IMG/VR virus record: IMGVR_UViG_3300035698_018983
Span: 1-57,883 of that record
Length of the DNA stretch: 57,883 nt
Strand: one strand, 5' to 3'
Source: a virus
The notes below the pieces were generated by a model that searched no databases, was not told the DNA's origin, and saw only the letters and a program-made list of their open reading frames with translations. Positions 24,506-30,550 of this stretch are shown here, piece by piece; within the stretch, counting starts at the first letter, position 1; each line of letters opens with the position of its first letter. A program made the position numbers and the translations under genes.

Positions 24506-25421
24506 TTACAATCAATTCCTAATAAATCCTCCGGGGATGTGGGATGGAGTTCCAGATGACATGAGATCTGCAATCATGCAAAATGAGATAGGAGCTGCAC
24601 TCGCTGCACGTTTTTCTAATCCAAGAGATCTGATCCCAGTACCCTACTCCCCTTACGACAATCGACGCCGACTCTTCCACCCATCCTCTCTTGGATCTGA
24701 ATGTGATCTGAAGCTGGTATATGAATATAGAGGGGAGCCACATCACAAAATAGGGGATGCCAAAGGGCATGCCCTCATGGACCTTGGTACTGCTATACAT
24801 AACGCCCTGATACAGCCGGCAATCGGGAGTGTCTTTGGTGTTGACTACGAGAGGAAGATGCTGGCAGGAGATGTCTTTGGGGCCATGAATTCACCGGACT
24901 GCTATATTGAGCCGGGCATGGAGATCCCTGCGCACAGGCTCCTTGGTGAGAATATAGAGGATCCTTACGAGGTTGTCATTGGTGGGCATGGTGACTCTGT
25001 TATAACTCTGCGCCCCAAAGGGTTCCGAGTCCTTCGTGGCTTGGTTGAGATCAAGTCCGTCAAGAAAGAACTGTGGGAGGGAAAAGGGGGTAAGAAGGGG
25101 GTTGATGTTTCCGGCCCTCCATTCTACAACCGTATCCAAACAGAAGCCTATATGATGGGAATGGAGTTGGACTTCGTTGTGTTCATCTTCTTCCAAAAGA
25201 ATGATGCACTCCTTGCTCCCATGTACCGTGTTCCGGAGCAAAAGAATCTGAACTTCATCAAGAATCGTGTAGGGTCTCTACGAGAAGTCGTAAGGAAGGG
25301 TCTTCCCGATCCACAACCAACCCCTAATATGATGGGATGTAAAATGTGCAACTTCACGCACATCTGTCCGAAGCCATTCAAGGGACGACGTAGAAGGAAC
25401 AATTCTGCTACCCGCATGTGA
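24495..25421 (+). CDS. Cas4/RecB-like exonuclease with Fe-S cluster
   Basis: This 308-residue protein has the PD-(D/E)XK order: HPSSLGSECD (first Cys), GTAIHNAL, GGHGDSVI (catalytic Asp) and LVEIKSVK (E-x-K). A QTEAYMMGM helix follows, then a C-terminal CKMCNFTHICP giving three more Cys. One early plus three late Cys is the 4Fe-4S arrangement of Cas4, AddB and phage exonucleases. It would resect DNA ends for recombination. No cas1 or cas2 and no CRISPR array occur nearby. The start is TTG at 24495 or 24498, after AGGAAGGAG; no earlier ATG is available. The tail is Arg-rich. Confidence 0.8.
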   Translation: MLANYNQFLINPPGMWDGVPDDMRSAIMQNEIGAALAARFSNPRDLIPVPYSPYDNRRRLFHPSSLGSECDLKLVYEYRGEPHHKIGDAKGHALMDLGTAIHNALIQPAIGSVFGVDYERKMLAGDVFGAMNSPDCYIEPGMEIPAHRLLGENIEDPYEVVIGGHGDSVITLRPKGFRVLRGLVEIKSVKKELWEGKGGKKGVDVSGPPFYNRIQTEAYMMGMELDFVVFIFFQKNDALLAPMYRVPEQKNLNFIKNRVGSLREVVRKGLPDPQPTPNMMGCKMCNFTHICPKPFKGRRRRNNSATRM

Positions 25422-25429
25422 GGTAAACA

Positions 25430-26113
25430 ATGCCTAAAAGATCAATACCCCAGAAGGGGGTAAGAGAGATGAGTATAGACGAGATCAAATCCTTGCTCTC
25501 TGATATACCAAAATGGATCCAAGATCGGTTAAATGAGCTGGGTCTCCGCACTGGTCACTCTATCCCTGTTGATGATCTCACCCAGCAGGTTTGGGATGGA
25601 GTACTCCCGTCTGATATGCACCTGAAATCCTACGAAGAAATCATGAAGTACCTGAACTGGTACGCTTCATTGCGAAACTGCCTCATCGAGCAGGAGCTTG
25701 TATACAGGCAGGCAGCAGCCAACGAGAAGTACCTCGTTGGAAAACTGAAGCGGATCCTTGGTAAATACGCACCGGGAGAGAACTCAGAGGCGCGTGAGGC
25801 TGATGTGGAACTTGACCGTGACTTGATCACCTTCGATCACCAGCGTATCTGTTATGAACGTGTCCACGAGTTCCTGAAAGCTGGCCTGGATAAAGCGGAA
25901 GTTGGGTACAGCACCTGCTCTCGTATCCTGTCCGGTAGAGATCGTTCTGAACAACAGGCAGCTAAATTCCATCAAGCTGCTGTCGGTGGATCACCACCTA
26001 CTCCGTGGAGAGAATCAAATGAGCAACCCCAAGCAGGACCGCCGCCGATACAGAACCCCCAAGGAGGTGGAAGAGTCCCTTCAGGCTTTGGTGGGAGTGG
26101 AGTCGGCACTTAA
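25430..26113 (+). CDS. Helical hypothetical protein
   Basis: This 227-residue protein is mostly helical and charged to about residue 180. It then becomes a Pro/Gly/Gln tail (PPTPWRESNEQPQAGPPP). The mid-section (SLRNCLIEQELVYRQAAANEKYLVGKLKRIL) looks like a helical-bundle bundle-forming region. ATG 25430 follows AGGTAAACA; a second ATG lies at codon 14. The tail overlaps the RusA-like gene by 95 bases in another frame. That is long for this genome, so the true end could be earlier. Function unknown. Confidence 0.7.
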   Translation: MPKRSIPQKGVREMSIDEIKSLLSDIPKWIQDRLNELGLRTGHSIPVDDLTQQVWDGVLPSDMHLKSYEEIMKYLNWYASLRNCLIEQELVYRQAAANEKYLVGKLKRILGKYAPGENSEAREADVELDRDLITFDHQRICYERVHEFLKAGLDKAEVGYSTCSRILSGRDRSEQQAAKFHQAAVGGSPPTPWRESNEQPQAGPPPIQNPQGGGRVPSGFGGSGVGT

Positions 26114-26618
26114 TTTCTCCCACTTCCATACTGTACCCCCTCCCTCACAGAACGCCTTATACAGACCACGTATTGGGCAGGGAGGAAAGTTTCGGGGGAT
26201 GATGGTGACTCCAGAGGCTGATGCCTGGGAATTAGGGTTCACGGACGGAATGAAAAACAGGCTCGCAGACTTGCATAAGTTTAGTGGAGTCAAAGTTCTT
26301 ACACGATTTCTTTTGCAGGTCTACGTCTACGATGGACTCATCATGTCCCTGGAACCGCGCCACATCAAAGCCAGGAAATCAGATCACATCTATGAAGATT
26401 ACGACGATGACAACCGTGTGAAATTCATCCGGGATTGTATTGCTCGAGCTTTTGGGTTCAGTGATCGTCAAATCTTCCGGACCACATCAGAGAAGTGGCA
26501 CCAGCCTATTGAAGGGAGGCAGGGTGTCTTTTTCTCACTCACTGAAACGAAGGAGTTATTCGGTATGGACCAAAGCATACTGGAGCAGGCGCTCATTGTG
26601 CGAGAAAGTCGGAAATGA
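26019..26618 (+). CDS. RusA-like Holliday junction resolvase
   Basis: This is a 199-residue protein. EDYDDDNRVKFIRDCIARAFG followed closely by SDRQIFRTTSEKW corresponds to the RusA core, where D-x-DN and a second Asp bind metal. RusA enzymes resolve four-way junctions. ATG 26019 follows GGAGAG at normal spacing. A longer frame to 25902 is open but would lie wholly inside the previous gene. It is the second branched-DNA nuclease in the operon besides the Hjc-like protein. Confidence 0.72.
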   Translation: MSNPKQDRRRYRTPKEVEESLQALVGVESALNFSHFHTVPPPSQNALYRPRIGQGGKFRGMMVTPEADAWELGFTDGMKNRLADLHKFSGVKVLTRFLLQVYVYDGLIMSLEPRHIKARKSDHIYEDYDDDNRVKFIRDCIARAFGFSDRQIFRTTSEKWHQPIEGRQGVFFSLTETKELFGMDQSILEQALIVRESRK

Positions 26619-26932
26619 GTGTCGAAGCATGGATGCAGCTAAATAAGACAGAGCTGCGCCTCACCATCAAAAATCATTTTGGGTGGAATCTAAGTCCGGC
26701 CTTGGAAAAAGAGCGGCTTGTGAATATACTGATGGGCCAAGAACAGCCCACAATAGAAGACAACAGCCCTTTTGCTGATCTCCGCGTAGCGACAGAATAT
26801 AAGATCACCAAAAGACTCGAGCAAATCAGATTGCAGCTGATGAAGACATGCCACTTAGGATGCATACGGGGAGGAGTAAAATGCTGCGACGTCAAGATGT
26901 TAACGTGCTTCTACATCCTACCGCCGGATTAG
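26615..26932 (+). CDS. Small hypothetical protein
   Basis: This is a 105-residue frame overlapping the RusA-like stop by 4 bases. Residues 1-~75 are helical and charged (TELRLTIKNHF, RLEQIRLQLMK). The last ~30 residues are Cys-rich and run over the start of the next gene. That end may not be the original C-terminus. No family recognised. Confidence 0.55.
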   Translation: MSVEAWMQLNKTELRLTIKNHFGWNLSPALEKERLVNILMGQEQPTIEDNSPFADLRVATEYKITKRLEQIRLQLMKTCHLGCIRGGVKCCDVKMLTCFYILPPD

Positions 26933-27156
26933 TAAAACCCGACCAGTTTGACCCAGAGACTGTGAAGAATAACTGCCTATCCTGTGAGAAACTTCGGAGA
27001 TGCCAAGAAGCCTCAAACAACAAAAGGACTATCGATAACCACGTCTGTAGATACCACCATAAAGAATCATTCCCGAAAACTGTAGCCAACATGGCAGTGA
27101 TCGGGATACTTGGTGAATTTGGAAAGACAGTAGTCATACGGAAGGACACTGCATGA
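26881..27156 (+). CDS. Small Cys/His-rich protein
   Basis: This 91-residue protein has NNCLSCEKLRRC and then HVCRYHH about 20 residues later, a likely zinc or Fe-S site. ATG 26881 follows GGGGAGGAG at ideal spacing, so I prefer it to the longer frame beginning at 26848. The C-terminal part (KTVANMAVIGILGEFGK) is hydrophobic enough for a buried helix. It couples to the next gene by ATGA. Function unknown. Confidence 0.7.
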   Translation: MLRRQDVNVLLHPTAGLVKPDQFDPETVKNNCLSCEKLRRCQEASNNKRTIDNHVCRYHHKESFPKTVANMAVIGILGEFGKTVVIRKDTA

Positions 27157-28358
27157 ATGATGTACCAAAGGCGGTAGAAGAACTCTACACCCAAGACTAT
27201 GAAGAGCTGATGGCGCTCGCTGATCAGGGACTTGAACACGGGATCAGACAAAGGATGTTCAATTACCTTCCGGCATCAGAGAGTGTTGATCACAGCAAGC
27301 TCAACACAATGAATCCTACGGAAATAGCCAAACTGTTCCTGGAAAAGAAGTTTGGGACATCCGAGCCGCCAGATCGAGCGGTAATCACAAAGACACCGGC
27401 AGATCTACAGCAAGCACCCACCCAGGTAGGTGGAGAAGCCCCGGCCATGCCACCGACAGAACAGACAGTCACTACCCAGAACGAACACGAGGAGACCCCA
27501 ATGACCGCACAACAATCTCAGGTTCCGCCTCCCTTGCAAAACCAGAGTATGCCTCCGGTTCCTCAGCAGCCCACAGGGCCTCCACAGGGTGTACCTCCGA
27601 TGCAGCAGATGCCTCAGAACCCTATGCAGGGACAAATCCCCGCTCCTCCACAGGGATTGCCTACTGGTGCACCACAGCTGGGTGCACCACAGCAAGGTGG
27701 TGTGGTTCCCCCACCTCCTCAGCAGCCCACAGGCCCAATAAGCCAGGCTCCCATGGGAGTCATTATTCCCGGTGCTCCTCAAGGGATTCCTGCTGCACCC
27801 CAGCAGCCTCAAGTAGCACCGCAGGGAATGCCACTTCAACCACAGGGCATGCCCCTGGCTCCCGTACCACAGGGACTGCCGATGCAGCAGCCACCGATGC
27901 AGCAGGCACCACCGATGCAGCAGGCACCACCGATGCAGCAGGCACCACCGATGCAGCAGGCACCACCGATGCAGCAGGCACCACCGCAAGTCCCTCCAGT
28001 ATCTTCCGCACCCATGCAAGGTGTACAGGGGTCGCCACCTCCGGCCAGTCAGGGTGACTATGCTCTGATCCTCCAGCGTCTGGATGAAGTGGGTACCGCA
28101 CTGATGGGTGTACAGCAACTCGTGCAGGCCCATACACAGATCCTGGAAACGATCGGCAACATTGCAAAGGAAGGTTACAACGCCGGATACGACAGTGCTG
28201 GAATGCTCGTACTGATTCTCCGTCAGCTTGGATTTGCCGCCGAGTGCAATACCCCTGATGACATCTTCAACCAAGCGGGAGCTAATCCTCTCGATGCCGC
28301 TGGCAAAGCCGCACTGGCTCAGACGCAGCCACCACCGCAAGTACCAGCGGGGGGCTGA
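27153..28358 (+). CDS. Pro/Gln/Met-rich protein, last of the replication operon
   Basis: This is a 401-residue protein. Residues 1-~75 are a helical domain. Residues ~115-290 are low complexity (PPQGVPPMQQMPQ, then five PPMQQA repeats). Residues ~295-390 form a helical domain (LQRLDEVGTALMGVQQLVQAHTQ). An in-frame ATG at 27501 follows GAGGAG, so a second, shorter product is possible. The frame ends at TGA 28356-28358, but the -1 frame continues as sensible protein to 28594. The change occurs at G-GGG-GGC (28349-28355). Function unknown; a scaffold or DNA-associated linker would be speculation. Confidence 0.75.
   Translation: MNDVPKAVEELYTQDYEELMALADQGLEHGIRQRMFNYLPASESVDHSKLNTMNPTEIAKLFLEKKFGTSEPPDRAVITKTPADLQQAPTQVGGEAPAMPPTEQTVTTQNEHEETPMTAQQSQVPPPLQNQSMPPVPQQPTGPPQGVPPMQQMPQNPMQGQIPAPPQGLPTGAPQLGAPQQGGVVPPPPQQPTGPISQAPMGVIIPGAPQGIPAAPQQPQVAPQGMPLQPQGMPLAPVPQGLPMQQPPMQQAPPMQQAPPMQQAPPMQQAPPMQQAPPQVPPVSSAPMQGVQGSPPPASQGDYALILQRLDEVGTALMGVQQLVQAHTQILETIGNIAKEGYNAGYDSAGMLVLILRQLGFAAECNTPDDIFNQAGANPLDAAGKAALAQTQPPPQVPAGG
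27891..27980 (+). repeat. Five perfect 18-bp tandem repeats
   Basis: The unit CCACCGATGCAGCAGGCA is repeated five times without mismatch, encoding PPMQQA each time. A partial copy precedes it. Because the unit is a multiple of 3, copy number can change without shifting the frame. Confidence 0.95.
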
Positions 28359-28594
28359 CGCTTCCCGGCCAGCGTGAACCGAATCGGGAGCAGGTAGGGT
28401 TCTTCGACCTGCTCCCGATACCGGGATCATCAATTCAGACAACACTTGAAGATCTGTTTTCGAGGCCCGTGAGTGAGTTGCAGATGATTGCAGAGCGGGT
28501 AGGTTTGAAGGTTGAGCCGGGAGCGACCCAAGCAGGGCTGATGACGATGCTTGCCAGTGTTGCGGGCAATATTCCTATCGTAGGTAAAACTTAG
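28355..28594 (+). CDS. -1 frame continuation of the Pro/Gln-rich protein
   Basis: After the slippery site, the -1 frame reads about 79 residues with normal protein character (VGFFDLLPIPGSSIQTTLED, then LQMIAERVGLKVEPG) and stops at TAG 28592-28594, inside the terminator stem. There is no ATG near its beginning. Its open frame starts at 28286, and CTG 28355 is the only start-like codon overlapping the TGA. It is therefore best seen as an extension of 27153-28358, made by programmed -1 frameshifting or hidden by a one-base homopolymer error. A helical fold is likely; no family recognised. Confidence 0.6.
   Translation: MTLPGQREPNREQVGFFDLLPIPGSSIQTTLEDLFSRPVSELQMIAERVGLKVEPGATQAGLMTMLASVAGNIPIVGKT
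28383..28419 (+). other. Strong RNA hairpin downstream of the frame-change site
   Basis: ATCGGGAGCAGGT (28383-28395) and ACCTGCTCCCGAT (28407-28419) form a perfect 13-bp stem with an 11-base loop. No T-run follows, so it is not an intrinsic terminator. It lies 27 bases after the G-GGG-GGC heptamer, inside the -1 frame. Confidence 0.75.
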
Positions 28595-28618
28595 ACAGGG
28601 CCTCCTGTCTATTTTTTT
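28593..28618. terminator. Intrinsic terminator between convergent operons
   Basis: AGACAGG (28593-28599) pairs with CCTGTCT (28604-28610) around a 4-base loop. It is followed by ATTTTTTT on the + strand. In the other direction the same stem is followed by AAGTTTTACC, so weaker termination of leftward transcripts is possible. It sits between stops at 28594 (+) and 28609 (-). Confidence 0.88.
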
Positions 28619-29556
28619 ACCACTCTTCTAATAACGGAAGGTGCTGCAGCCATCATGGCAGGAGGTATTACTCCGTGAGCCAGGTATGTCATGTAGGCTG
28701 CATTCAGGAGGTGGTCCATCTTCTTTCGATCTTTCTTGGTAACTTTAGTTTTATTCAATAACTTCCGGCCCTCTTTGGACGCCACTGCCTCAGACCAAAG
28801 CAGAGGTAAAGCACCGATAGCAGCCAGGCCAGCCCCGGCATAGAATGGATTCACTTTCCGTAGCCTTTTACTTCCAGAAAATAGCAACGGAGCAGTGATC
28901 CCTAAAGCTGCAACACCACCACCAATGGGTCTCCCAATCTCCTGGATGATTCTATTGGCTTCACCCATCCGATCATTCTCTCTCCCATGACCCAGTTCAT
29001 GCCCAATAATCTCCGGGTGCTCCTTGAGGAACTTGCTGTGGCCAATGATGATCCCTTTGTCGAGCTGTTGATCTGTAATCTTTGGACCCTTACCGGGAGG
29101 GAACAGTAACCGAATCCCCTGCTTCACCATCTTCCTTGAGGTTTTCGGGACAATAGGGGAGGTCTTGAAATACATGGCATTCAGGAAAGGCTTATCGGCC
29201 TTTCCGGCTTTTTGCAGCTTATAATAACGTTTGGTCAGGATGGCCTTCTTTTTACCTTCAGAGGATTCAATCAGCTTCCGGAGAACAGCACCTTCTTTTG
29301 TGGGGAGTCTTGCCCCAGTTACAAACCTGACATGTTCCATGTCAGCATCCCGCCGCATCTTTGTGCTCAGGTCACCGTACTGAGGATAAGAATCTTTAGC
29401 CGCTTTTTTGAATGCCCGTTGTGCACCATAAGCCGCAGCACTGCCAGCTCCACTTATAGCAAACATAACAGCCGCTACAGCTCTCGGATCACGCATGCGG
29501 CTCAGTCCTCTCGGAGGAGTCAGCATAGCTGCTGCTGTACCTAAATAGGTGCTCAT
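28609..29556 (-). CDS. Virion-type protein with HELGH metallopeptidase motif
   Basis: This 315-residue protein has an Ala-rich N-terminus (AAMLTPPRG ... FAISGAGSAAAYGA). The middle is Lys-rich and the C-terminal half is hydrophobic (GGGVAALGITAPLLF and similar). At ~185-195 it has IIGHELGHGREND, a HExxH zinc-peptidase signature, with an acidic residue ten positions on that could be the third ligand. This suggests a membrane-associated or virion-borne zinc peptidase, acting perhaps in maturation or entry. It is the last gene of the leftward virion operon and its TAG touches the terminator. No signal peptide is evident. Confidence 0.7.
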   Translation of the reverse strand: MSTYLGTAAAMLTPPRGLSRMRDPRAVAAVMFAISGAGSAAAYGAQRAFKKAAKDSYPQYGDLSTKMRRDADMEHVRFVTGARLPTKEGAVLRKLIESSEGKKKAILTKRYYKLQKAGKADKPFLNAMYFKTSPIVPKTSRKMVKQGIRLLFPPGKGPKITDQQLDKGIIIGHSKFLKEHPEIIGHELGHGRENDRMGEANRIIQEIGRPIGGGVAALGITAPLLFSGSKRLRKVNPFYAGAGLAAIGALPLLWSEAVASKEGRKLLNKTKVTKKDRKKMDHLLNAAYMTYLAHGVIPPAMMAAAPSVIRRVVKK

Positions 29557-30276
29557 TTACGGAACTTCCTTTTCAGGTGCCAGAGGTTTGCAGCCAAAGC
29601 CCCACTCACTACGGCAGCAGAAGCAGCCTCCCCAGCTAAGTCCTGGGTAACAATCTTTTTGTAGGGGAGACATCTCTGCGCTTTCCAAATTTTTGTGTGC
29701 CGCCAGAGCGCCTATGCCGTATCCACCTTCATTGATCAGAGTGCTTGCAAGTGCTTCTCCACCACCAAGAGCACTGGCGAAGCCAGCAATCTTCATCCTC
29801 CCACTCATGGTGATCTTACGCTTCGCTGATGCAACCCTCCCCTTTTCTCTCTTTTTCTCACGTTTATATCTGTACGCTGCAGTCCCTAACCGGGCCACGG
29901 ACGCTCCAGCGGCAACACCAAGCATATTGGCTAACCCTGACGACAGGGTAGATCGTTTTAACTTTGGGACAGTCTTACGAATATAGGGTTGCGTGGCTGC
30001 AAACCCTGCTGCACCACCAACTGTTCCCGGCCCTTGAGCAGCCAGCCAGTTATCAAACATGGCACCTGTGACAGGGGTTCCAGTCTTTGCAGTGGGATCA
30101 AGTGTAGGAGGCTTCTTTACTTGCCCCATCTTGGAAAGCATTCCCAATTCAATAGCGGCGGGGATGATTGCATCCCGCACCACTTTCCTTCTCATATCCC
30201 GTTCGACAGCCTGAGACTCAGCGATGTTTTTCGCTAGAGCTTGGACCATCAAAAGGGAGTTGTTCCTCGACATCAT
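29557..30276 (-). CDS. Ala-rich basic virion-type protein, frame shifted near the end
   Basis: Preferred start is ATG 30276 (MMSRNNSLLMVQ) after GGAAAG. The protein is helical, then Ala/Gly-rich (GTVGGAAGFAATQPY), then Lys/Arg-rich (YKREKKREKG). Its listed end is Cys/Trp-rich and unlike the rest. If the A5 run (T5 at 29656-29660 on the + strand) had four bases, the frame would continue as KIVTQDLAGEAASAAVVSGA. It would then end RKFRK at a TGA (29555-29553) overlapping the next gene's ATG, the coupling used throughout this genome. A one-base insertion, by error or mutation, is therefore likely. Function unknown, possibly an internal virion protein. Confidence 0.7.
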   Translation of the reverse strand: MMSRNNSLLMVQALAKNIAESQAVERDMRRKVVRDAIIPAAIELGMLSKMGQVKKPPTLDPTAKTGTPVTGAMFDNWLAAQGPGTVGGAAGFAATQPYIRKTVPKLKRSTLSSGLANMLGVAAGASVARLGTAAYRYKREKKREKGRVASAKRKITMSGRMKIAGFASALGGGEALASTLINEGGYGIGALAAHKNLESAEMSPLQKDCYPGLSWGGCFCCRSEWGFGCKPLAPEKEVP

Positions 30277-30520
30277 TTGGTGTCTTCTTTCCAGATCCGT
30301 TGACTTTTCTCTTGTGGGACAGCATCTTCGAGTACCCGTACTGCCCACCCATCATAATGAAATAGGTTACCAGAACATCCAACTCAAGGCCATGACTTAT
30401 CGAATGCCGCACAACAAGTGCCGTAACAACAGCAGATGTGACATTCTGCCAGAACTTCGTGGAGGATGGATCCCCCTCTTTGTCCAACAGGAATAGCTGA
30501 GTGAGAAGTCCTGGTTCCAT
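30218..30520 (-). CDS. Small membrane protein
   Basis: This 100-residue protein starts at ATG 30520, after GGAG. An upstream in-frame ATG at 30544 has a poor ribosome binding site. Residues ~25-70 hold hydrophobic stretches NVTSAVVTALVVRH and LDVLVTYFIMMGGQYG, consistent with one or two membrane spans. A polar, acidic tail follows. Size and topology would suit a holin, but it could be any membrane-interacting virion factor. Its end overlaps the next gene by 59 bases. Confidence 0.66.
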   Translation of the reverse strand: MEPGLLTQLFLLDKEGDPSSTKFWQNVTSAVVTALVVRHSISHGLELDVLVTYFIMMGGQYGYSKMLSHKRKVNGSGKKTPNDVEEQLPFDGPSSSEKHR

Positions 30521-30550
30521 CTCTTTTCTCCACATCAGTCTCATTTTCCG

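Noticed and set aside
24495-25421. Cas4-like gene as evidence of a CRISPR adaptation module
   Set aside because: No adjacent cas genes or repeat array. Phage exonucleases of this type commonly stand alone in recombination operons.
25902-26018. Earlier start for the RusA-like gene
   Set aside because: The 39 extra residues lie fully inside the previous gene, lack a ribosome binding site and show no conserved pattern; ATG 26019 has GGAGAG at normal spacing.
27891-27980. Tandem repeats as a CRISPR array
   Set aside because: Direct 18-bp repeats without spacers and inside a coding frame; no Cas1 or Cas2, and the Cas4-like protein belongs to a recombination operon.
28383-28419. 13-bp hairpin as an intrinsic terminator
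   Set aside because: No T-rich run follows on either strand close to the stem, and coding appears to continue in the -1 frame. The true terminator is at 28593-28618.
27405-28445. Leftward 346-residue open frame rich in HRWCLL repeats
   Set aside because: It is the reverse reading of the 18-bp repeat and surrounding Pro/Gln codons, with no start context; it crosses the rightward terminal gene.
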